Assembly: GCA_004283105.1 (NCBI GenBank)
Contig: SHLN01000065.1
Location: forward strand, 1 to 11,390
Length of the DNA stretch: 11,390 bases
Origin: Acidimicrobiia bacterium
GTDB lineage: Bacteria > Actinomycetota > Acidimicrobiia > Spongiisociales > SHLN01
Direction: 5' to 3'
Position 1 is the first letter of the stretch; every line of letters begins with the position of its first letter. The notes below the pieces were generated by a model. It saw only the letters and a list, made by a program, of their open reading frames with translations, made no database searches and was not told the DNA's origin. This document shows positions 5,714 through 11,390 of the stretch, one piece after another. A program made the translations under genes and the position numbers.

Positions 5714-6643
5714 ATGACTCCGACAACCGCGCGAGGCCCGGCCATCGAGTTGCACGGCCTCACCAAGCAGTTCGGAGACTTCACCGCTGTCGACGACCTC
5801 AGCGTGAGCGTCGAGCGGGGTGGAGTCGTCGGACTACTCGGACCGAACGGTGCAGGCAAGAGCACAACCATCCGGATGCTGCTCGGGCTGATCGCCCCAA
5901 CATCAGGATCGGGAACAGTCCTGGGTCACGATGTCACCCGCCCGAGTGCGTACATGCGGCGGGTCGGGGCACTGGTCGAGGCTCCGGTCATCTACCCCAA
6001 GCTGAGCGGCCGGGACAACCTGCGCACACTTGCGGTGCTGGCCGGCGTCGGCGACGAGCGGATCGACGAAGTCCTCGACCTGGTCGACCTCACCGGCCGC
6101 GATGGCGATCGGGCGAGCGACTACTCGCTCGGCATGAAGCAACGACTGGCGATCGCTGCAGCGCTGCTCAAGGACCCGGAGTTGGTGATCCTCGACGAGC
6201 CGACCAACGGGCTGGATCCGGCAGGCATCGTCGAGATCCGGGAGCTGCTGATCCGTCTCGGGCAGATCGGCAAGACGGTCATCGTTTCCAGCCATCTGCT
6301 CGCCGAGATCCAGGCCGCCTGCGACCGGCTCATCATCATCAAGCGGGGCTCGCTCGTCTTCGAGGGCGCCACCCACGAGCTGCTCGACAAGGCCCGCAAC
6401 GAACTCGTTGTCGTCCCCGAGGACCGCAGCCACATCACCCGGCTCGCTGCACTGCTCGATGAGAACGGCATCGAGTTCGCAACCAACGGGGTCGGTCTGC
6501 GGGCTCCGGGCGCCACCGCCAGGTCGGCTTTCGTGAACCGGTTGGCCTTCGACAACGGCGTCACCCTGCGCGAGGTCCGGGCAGACGTCGAAGACCTCGA
6601 GGACGTGTTCCTGCGCCTCACCAACGCCAAGGAGACCAACTGA
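5714..6643 (+). CDS. ABC-2 type exporter ATP-binding protein (BcrA/DrrA-like)
   Basis: This is the cytoplasmic ATPase of a two-gene exporter, 309 residues. It shows Walker A GPNGAGKS (43-50), a Q-loop region GALVEAP with Glu89 in the Gln position (common in this subfamily), the signature YSLGMKQRL (137-145), Walker B LVILDEP (157-163, with Glu162) and the H-loop SSHLL (His194). A C-terminal extension of about 80 residues is typical of drug and bacitracin-type exporters. It partners the permease starting one base after its stop. Co-transcription with a two-component system suggests a role in sensing or removing an envelope-active compound; the substrate cannot be read from the sequence. Confidence 0.93.
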   Translation: MTPTTARGPAIELHGLTKQFGDFTAVDDLSVSVERGGVVGLLGPNGAGKSTTIRMLLGLIAPTSGSGTVLGHDVTRPSAYMRRVGALVEAPVIYPKLSGRDNLRTLAVLAGVGDERIDEVLDLVDLTGRDGDRASDYSLGMKQRLAIAAALLKDPELVILDEPTNGLDPAGIVEIRELLIRLGQIGKTVIVSSHLLAEIQAACDRLIIIKRGSLVFEGATHELLDKARNELVVVPEDRSHITRLAALLDENGIEFATNGVGLRAPGATARSAFVNRLAFDNGVTLREVRADVEDLEDVFLRLTNAKETN

Positions 6644-6644
6644 C

Positions 6645-7439
6645 ATGCTTCGCACCTTCACATCCGAGATGATCCGTTTCCGCAGGACCGGCCTGGTCGG
6701 CGCCGGGATCATGGCCGCCTTTACGGTCCTGGTCACCACCCTGACCTTCGTCGGCTTCGACGAGTCGGCTGGGCCCGGCCCCGGAGGCGGCGGCAGGGCC
6801 CTGCCGGGCGCCACCGACCTTGCCGCCGTCGACGGGCTCATGTCCGGTCTGGCCTCTGCGGCCACCATGATCGGCATCGTCGCGCTTGCGCTGTTCGCCA
6901 TCTCTGTGGCGCGCGACTTCGAGCGGGGCACGATCCGCCAGTTGCTCGTCGGCGAGCCGCGGCGGGCCCTGGTACTGGGCGGCAAGATCCTGGCGCTGCT
7001 CAGTGTGGTCGTAGCCGGCGTCACCGTCTCGGCGATCATCGGCATGGCTGCAGCATTTGCGCTGGCGCCGGTCGCCGGGGTGTCGACCGCCGCGTGGACA
7101 ACAGGAGCTGCGGTGTCGGCGGCGTTGAGCACCACCGTCAATGTCATGGTTGCCACCGTGGTGTGGGGGCTCGCCGGGGCGGTGCTGGCGATGGTCACCC
7201 GGTCCGCGTCGGCGGCCATCACCGTCGGCATCGGCTACTTGTTGGTCGGCGAGCCGCTTCTCCAGTTGGTGTGGGACACATCATCGGACTGGCTCGTCAG
7301 CGGCACCCTGAGCACGTTCACCGATGGCGGCACGGCCCCGGTGTCCTACGTGCAGTCGGCGACCCTTCTGGCCCTGTACGCAGCAGCGTTCGTCACGGCC
7401 ACGTTCCTGTTGTTCCAGCGGCGAGACATCACCGACTGA
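6645..7439 (+). CDS. ABC-2 type exporter permease
   Basis: This 264-residue integral membrane protein has about six hydrophobic segments (roughly 17-37, 72-90, 110-137, 148-185, 190-208 and 238-257). A Gly/Pro-rich external loop follows the first helix. The stretch RDFERGTIRQLLVGEPRR after helix 2 is the cytoplasmic coupling motif seen in ABC-2 permeases (the E-x-x-x-GTIR pattern). The ATG starts one base after the ATPase TGA, so the two are translationally coupled. With the ATPase it should form a homodimeric exporter. The substrate is unknown. Confidence 0.88.
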   Translation: MLRTFTSEMIRFRRTGLVGAGIMAAFTVLVTTLTFVGFDESAGPGPGGGGRALPGATDLAAVDGLMSGLASAATMIGIVALALFAISVARDFERGTIRQLLVGEPRRALVLGGKILALLSVVVAGVTVSAIIGMAAAFALAPVAGVSTAAWTTGAAVSAALSTTVNVMVATVVWGLAGAVLAMVTRSASAAITVGIGYLLVGEPLLQLVWDTSSDWLVSGTLSTFTDGGTAPVSYVQSATLLALYAAAFVTATFLLFQRRDITD

Positions 7440-7472
7440 CCCGCTTCGGATGATGAGATCGGCCAAACTGAG

Positions 7473-8183
7473 ATGGCGATGACCAACCAGAACCCTGAGA
7501 AGCCCACCGTGCTGGTGGTGGACGATGAGGAGTACATCCGCGACCTCGTCCGCACCGCCCTGAGCTTCTCGGGGTTCGAGGTCGCCGTTGCCGCCGACGG
7601 TGTCACCGCGCTGAATGAGATCCAGCGGCTGCGGCCCTCCCTCGTCATCCTCGACGTGAACATGCCGGGGTTCGATGGGTTCGAGGTGGTCCGCAGGCTT
7701 CGAGACGCCGGCGACGACACCCCGGTGATCTTCCTGACCGCCAGGGACTCGGCCGAAGACAGGGTGAGCGGCTTCACCAAGGGCGGTGACGACTACGTGA
7801 CCAAACCCTTCAGCCTCGAGGAGCTCGTCGCCCGGGTAGAGGCTGTGCTGCGCCGGACTGCACCTGCGGAACCGCAGGCGGCGCAGACCCTCACCTTCTC
7901 CGACCTCGAGATGGACGAGAAGGCACACCGGGTCAGCCGCTCCGGCCGGCCGCTCGACCTGGCGCCGACCGAGTTCAACTTGCTGCGCTACTTCATGGCC
8001 AACCCGGAGCAGGTGCTCTCGAAGCAGCAGATCCTCGACCACGTGTGGCACTACGACTTCGAAGGCGACCCCAACGTCGTGGAGACGTACGTGAGCTACC
8101 TGCGCAAGAAGACCGAGGCGCTGGGACCCCGGCTCATCCAGACGGTGCGTGGATTCGGGTACGTCCTGCGGGACGAACCGTGA
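7473..8183 (+). CDS. OmpR/PhoB-family response regulator
   Basis: This is a cytoplasmic transcription factor of 236 residues. The receiver domain (about 12-127) has the acidic pair Asp17/Asp18, the phosphorylation site Asp61 (VILDVNMPG), Thr89 (FLTA) and Lys111 (VTKPF). A winged-helix DNA-binding domain follows (about 139-234, ending VETYVSYLRKK...LIQTVRGFGYVL). The start could be ATG 7473 or ATG 7479; neither has a strong ribosome binding site. A 33-bp gap separates it from the permease, and its stop overlaps the kinase GTG. It is the best candidate to bind the 11-bp-spaced repeats upstream of the exporter and lipoprotein genes, which would make the operon autoregulated. Confidence 0.95.
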   Translation: MAMTNQNPEKPTVLVVDDEEYIRDLVRTALSFSGFEVAVAADGVTALNEIQRLRPSLVILDVNMPGFDGFEVVRRLRDAGDDTPVIFLTARDSAEDRVSGFTKGGDDYVTKPFSLEELVARVEAVLRRTAPAEPQAAQTLTFSDLEMDEKAHRVSRSGRPLDLAPTEFNLLRYFMANPEQVLSKQQILDHVWHYDFEGDPNVVETYVSYLRKKTEALGPRLIQTVRGFGYVLRDEP

Positions 8184-9565
8184 CCATCCGGCGCCGCCTG
8201 GTCCTCATGTCGGTGGCGGCGTTCGTCGTCGTCCTGGTCGCGTCCGGAGCGGTGGTCCTCGGTCTCCTCCGCGGCCGCCTCATCAACGACGTGGATGCGT
8301 CGCTGAACGAGCGCCAGGTGGCACTCGAGCAGCTGCTTGAGTTGGTGCCGATCGAGCAGCTCGAAGGATTGGCCGCAGAGCGACCGGGGCTCGGTGGCGC
8401 CGACCTTGCAGTGATCGGGCTGGGCCCGGACGGCTCAATCATCGCGTCTGCGCCGAGCGGACCGGCCGCCGACCCGGACCCGCTGCCGGTGCTCGATTCG
8501 GCGGATGTCGACCGGCTCCGAGCCGGGGACACGCCATTCACCGTGGGAGGGAGTGACGGCTACCGGGTCACCGCCGCGGAGCCCGCAGGCGGCGAGGTTC
8601 TGCTGGTGCTGGCGCAACCGCTCGACGACGTCGCGCTGACGATGCGCCGGACGCTGCTGGTCCTGCTCGTGGTCGGCGCCGGGACCGCGGTGATCCTGGG
8701 TGGCGCGATCTGGTTCCTGATCCGTCGCGAACTGCGGCCGCTCGACGCCATGGCGCACACCGCCGACCGGATCGCCGAAAGCGACCTGTCGAGGCGGGTG
8801 GCGATCGAACGTTCCTCGAATGAGGTCGGGCGGCTCGGCGGAGCGCTCAACAGCATGCTGGACCGCATCGAGGAGGCGGTGGCCGCCAGGACCGAGTCGG
8901 AAGAGAAGATGCGCCGGTTCGTCGCAGACGCCTCCCATGAACTGCGAACACCGCTGACGTCGATCCGGGGATACGCCGAGCTACATCGAGCCGGGGCAGA
9001 CTCTCCGGAGCACGTGGCGCGTTCCTTCGAGCGGATCGAGCGGGAGGCGGGGCGGATGGGTGGCCTGGTTGAGGACCTCGTGCTCCTGGCTCGTCTCGAC
9101 CAGGAACGGCCGTTCGCCAAAGAAGCGGTCGATGTGGCCCACATCGCCCGGGAGGCGGTCACCGATGCCGGTGCGGCCGAGCCCGACCGTCCGATCACGG
9201 TCGACGTCGGGGCCGGCGACATGGTGGTCAACGGCGATGCCGACCGGCTGCGCCAGGTCGTGGCCAATCTGCTCGGCAACGTACACACCCACACCGCGCC
9301 GGGGACGCCCGCCGCCGTCAGCGTCGATCGGGCCGACGACCGGGTGGTCGTCGTGGTGTCGGACGAGGGTACCGGTATGGACGCAGAGGCGTCGACGCGG
9401 GCATTCGATCGTTTCTATCAAGCCAACCCGGATCGGACCACTCCGGGCAGCGGCCTCGGCCTCGCAATCGTGCGGTCGATCATCGAGCGTCACGGCGGCA
9501 CCGTCGACCTGCACTCCGCGCCGGGCACAGGGACCACGGTGACGCTGCAACTGCCCGCCGCCTGA
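8180..9565 (+). CDS. Membrane sensor histidine kinase
   Basis: This 461-residue kinase is the partner of the upstream regulator. It has a transmembrane helix at about 8-30, an extracytoplasmic sensor region at about 31-155, and a second helix at about 157-181. A HAMP domain follows (about 182-235), then the HisKA motif FVADASHELRTPL with phospho-acceptor His253. The ATPase domain has the N-box NLLGN (363-367), the G1 box DEGTGMD, the F-box region AFDRFYQ, the G2 box GSGLGLAI and the final TVTLQLP strand. I chose the GTG at 8180 because it overlaps the regulator TGA (GTGA) and opens a proper membrane N-terminus. The upstream ATG at 8045 would add 45 residues overlapping the regulator gene. The sensor region matches no ligand-binding family I recognise. 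Confidence 0.95.
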   Translation: MTIRRRLVLMSVAAFVVVLVASGAVVLGLLRGRLINDVDASLNERQVALEQLLELVPIEQLEGLAAERPGLGGADLAVIGLGPDGSIIASAPSGPAADPDPLPVLDSADVDRLRAGDTPFTVGGSDGYRVTAAEPAGGEVLLVLAQPLDDVALTMRRTLLVLLVVGAGTAVILGGAIWFLIRRELRPLDAMAHTADRIAESDLSRRVAIERSSNEVGRLGGALNSMLDRIEEAVAARTESEEKMRRFVADASHELRTPLTSIRGYAELHRAGADSPEHVARSFERIEREAGRMGGLVEDLVLLARLDQERPFAKEAVDVAHIAREAVTDAGAAEPDRPITVDVGAGDMVVNGDADRLRQVVANLLGNVHTHTAPGTPAAVSVDRADDRVVVVVSDEGTGMDAEASTRAFDRFYQANPDRTTPGSGLGLAIVRSIIERHGGTVDLHSAPGTGTTVTLQLPAA

Positions 9566-9611
9566 GCGGCCGTCACCCCACGATTAGCGGAACCCAGGGC
9601 GTGGCCCTGCG

Positions 9612-9680
9612 GATTCCCAGGTAACTCCCAGGTTGCTCCCAGAGGTCGTCCAGACTGCGGTTCGATCCTTGTGGTGTACC
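9612..9680 (+). promoter_or_regulatory. Response-regulator-type operator/promoter block, copy B (lipoprotein gene)
   Basis: CCCAG repeats at 9616-9620, 9627-9631 and 9638-9642 are spaced exactly 11 bp apart. The promoter-like CTTGTGGTGTACC is at 9668-9680. The block aligns base for base with 5620-5688, and the distance to the ATG at 9706 is also 94 bp. Outside the repeats, CAGAC (9651-9655) and the 13-base promoter segment are conserved. The divergent bases between them argue for functional conservation rather than a very recent duplication. Confidence 0.7.
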
Positions 9681-9693
9681 TGCTCACCACCAC

Positions 9694-9698
9694 GAGGA
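9694..9698 (+). promoter_or_regulatory. Ribosome binding site of the lipoprotein gene
   Basis: GAGGA lies 7 bases before the ATG at 9706, which supports that start. Confidence 0.6.
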
Positions 9699-9705
9699 CA
9701 CCGCA

Positions 9706-11085
9706 ATGAAGACCACGCCCACCGCCGGGCCCCGACGGCGCCGCAGCATCCGGACGATCGGCGCCGTGCTGCTGACAGCCCTCATGCTGCTGCTCGCCGC
9801 CTGCGACACGAGCCCACCGACAACGGAGTCAACCATCACCACTGGAGCCCCATCGACCACCACGACCGAGGCGGCCTCGACACCGGGCCTGCCGGGCAGA
9901 CCGGGCGGGGGCGACGCCGACGAGAACCCCCCAGCGTTCTTCGACGGCCGTCTCGTTGAGGCCGACTACTGGGACGAGGAGCTGAAGATCCTGTCCGCCA
10001 ACATGGGCTTCGACGGCATCATCGGATGGCCGGACACGGAGTTCGAGACAATCCGCGCCGGGGGCGGTTCGTTCTACGCCGAAGGCTGCGCCGTAGACAA
10101 TCCCTTGGTGAGCGGAGCCACCGCGACCGGTGTCGAAGCCCTCTATCGCGGAGTCGCCGACGACACCCCCGACTACGACGACGGACTCCCGATCGTGTTC
10201 ACCTGGCCGATCCTGACCTCGACGATCAACCCAGAGGACTTCCTGTTTACCCTCAACACCGGCGAGCAGGTGGTGCCGAACTCCGCTGGGATCATGCCCA
10301 ACTGGGAGCTCAACGAACGCAACGTGCCGGTGGTGTTCGGCGACTTCGGGAACCGGCTGGACGGTCCGGACGCGGTGTACGTGGAGAAGCTGGAGATCGT
10401 CGACGACGGCACCCCACTCATGTTCCTCGGCCCCAACGGCGTGCAAAGCGGCGTCGGGCTGACCTGGGAGGACGGCCGAAGCCCGTACGAGTCCGGTCCG
10501 GTCCTCGTCGGTGCCAAGCTCAACCACGTGGGCGACCGGCCAGCAGGCGAGGGCGGAGCTCCGCCACTCGAGAGGGTGCTGCTACCCAACGATGAGTTCG
10601 CGCTCTATGGCGGCGGCGACTTTCGTCTCCGGTTACTCACCTCGGGCGGATACACCCCCACAGGGATCGACTCGCTGACACCCAACGCCTACGAGAACCA
10701 CTTCCGCATTCACGCCGCCGCCGAGGACGGCTCCACGGTGCTGCTCAGCGAGGTCGGTGTCGACTACGAGGTGGCAGGAGGCACCCTGCGCGTGCTGGGC
10801 CTGGCCGATCTCGGCCAAGCCGAGGACCAGGGGGCCACCTACGACCTCTGCTACCAGGAGGACGCAGACAACTACATCGACATCATCCTCATCGGCGACG
10901 AGGCCGCCGCTCGGTCGATCACCCACGTCGAGGTTCCCTCCGAGGGCGAGTACCTCCCCCTCTACAACCCCGGCGGGCCCGGCCCGACACCGTTCCCCGA
11001 CGTCCGATACACCGCCCCGAGCCCACCCGACCTGGAACCCGTGCTCATCGCCCTCGACGACCCGATGCGTGTCAGCACACCCTGA
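9706..11085 (+). CDS. Exported lipoprotein of unknown function
   Basis: I do not recognise the family of this 459-residue protein. It has a positively charged N-terminus (RRRRSIR), a hydrophobic stretch and the lipobox LLAAC (Cys33). A Thr/Ser/Pro-rich linker (34-75) follows, as expected for a lipoprotein reaching out from the membrane. The mature part (about 78-450) is acidic and rich in Gly, Asp and Pro with beta-type patterning, and has no transmembrane segment. It has only two further cysteines, Cys128 and Cys382, which could form a disulfide. No catalytic motif is evident. It has its own promoter block, almost the same as that of the exporter/two-component operon, so it is probably a target of that regulator and may act in the same response. 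Possible roles are a ligand-binding or sequestering protein for the compound sensed or exported; this is inference from context. Confidence 0.85.
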   Translation: MKTTPTAGPRRRRSIRTIGAVLLTALMLLLAACDTSPPTTESTITTGAPSTTTTEAASTPGLPGRPGGGDADENPPAFFDGRLVEADYWDEELKILSANMGFDGIIGWPDTEFETIRAGGGSFYAEGCAVDNPLVSGATATGVEALYRGVADDTPDYDDGLPIVFTWPILTSTINPEDFLFTLNTGEQVVPNSAGIMPNWELNERNVPVVFGDFGNRLDGPDAVYVEKLEIVDDGTPLMFLGPNGVQSGVGLTWEDGRSPYESGPVLVGAKLNHVGDRPAGEGGAPPLERVLLPNDEFALYGGGDFRLRLLTSGGYTPTGIDSLTPNAYENHFRIHAAAEDGSTVLLSEVGVDYEVAGGTLRVLGLADLGQAEDQGATYDLCYQEDADNYIDIILIGDEAAARSITHVEVPSEGEYLPLYNPGGPGPTPFPDVRYTAPSPPDLEPVLIALDDPMRVSTP

Positions 11086-11390
11086 CGGCGCCAAGCACAC
11101 CAACGGGCGGACAAGATCAAGGACGGAAGGTTTGAGAAACGACATTTCCTTACCAAATAGGACAAGGTGCCGGAAACCACGTCCTGACCAGGGGAAACAT
11201 GGGGTTTGAGAACCTCGCAGTGGGCCTTGTCGGACTCGAACCGGGCGATCGTGCACTGCCGGGAATCCAGCGCCCAGATCACTCACCGCCTCACGCGTTT
11301 TCGCGCCTCAGTTTCCGAGCCGATCCGGCACTCGGAGCGGCCATCGCCTCAATTCGCGAACCTGGTGTAACGCACGCCTACGTGCCGTTC
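11086..11390. other. Right-end stretch without a supported gene
   Basis: No frame on either strand looks coding over this stretch; open frames on the minus strand are shadows extending into the lipoprotein gene. A ten-base direct repeat, GGTTTGAGAA, occurs at 11129-11138 and 11203-11212. Arms TCCGAG and CTCGGA lie around 11316-11338. Neither is strong enough to name as a functional element. Confidence 0.4.

Noticed and set aside
5800..5983. Glu in place of the Q-loop Gln in the exporter ATPase as a defect
   Set aside because: GALVEAP-type sequences with Glu at this place are normal for BcrA/DrrA-like ATPases, and all other motifs are intact.
5903..7231. Long minus-strand open frame (442 codons) opposite the exporter genes
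   Set aside because: It lies antisense to two clear ABC genes. Its translation is an Ala/Thr/Pro/Ser-rich shadow of GC-rich codons with no domain.
11129..11212. Direct repeat GGTTTGAGAA as a start of a repeat array or CRISPR
   Set aside because: Only two ten-base copies are present, with unequal flanks and no further units.
10633..11286. Minus-strand open frame at the right end (217 codons)
   Set aside because: It mostly overlaps the lipoprotein gene in antisense. The part outside it has no recognisable motif or ribosome binding site.

Overview
The window is high-GC, densely packed bacterial DNA. Genes share overlapping stop/start codons, and the exported proteins are lipoproteins with Thr/Pro-rich linkers. 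This suggests an actinobacterium, possibly an Acidimicrobiia-like lineage; that placement is an inference from style and composition, not from a marker gene. Nine of the ten genes end in TGA, so UGA is a normal stop codon here.

Left part, minus strand (about 3687 down to 160): a compact five-gene operon. It starts with a small helix-turn-helix protein carrying a Mop/TOBE molybdate-binding domain. The three components of a molybdate (or tungstate) ABC importer follow: ModA, ModB and ModC. The last gene is an exported thioredoxin-like lipoprotein. It is interrupted by an in-frame UGA exactly where the first cysteine of its CxxC redox motif should be (WAPH-UGA-PTC). The thioredoxin fold continues in the same frame to a TAG, and a strong hairpin of bacterial-SECIS geometry follows the UGA directly. 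The best reading is an undescribed selenoprotein, with Sec at about residue 109, encoded with oxyanion uptake genes.

Middle (3782-5368, plus strand): a stand-alone trehalose synthase (TreS, GH13), divergent from the mod operon. The short intergenic region between them contains a widely spaced inverted repeat that could be the regulator's operator. A stretch of about 345 bp without a gene follows.

Right part, plus strand (5620-11085): an ABC-2 type exporter (ATPase and permease), an OmpR-family response regulator and its sensor kinase, all in one direction. A large lipoprotein of unknown function follows. The exporter operon and the lipoprotein gene carry the same 69-bp upstream block: three CCCAG-type direct repeats at 11-bp spacing, then a shared promoter-like segment. 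The block begins exactly 94 bp before the start codon in both cases. This points to a self-regulating two-component/exporter module whose regulon includes the lipoprotein. The last 305 bp contain no gene I can support.
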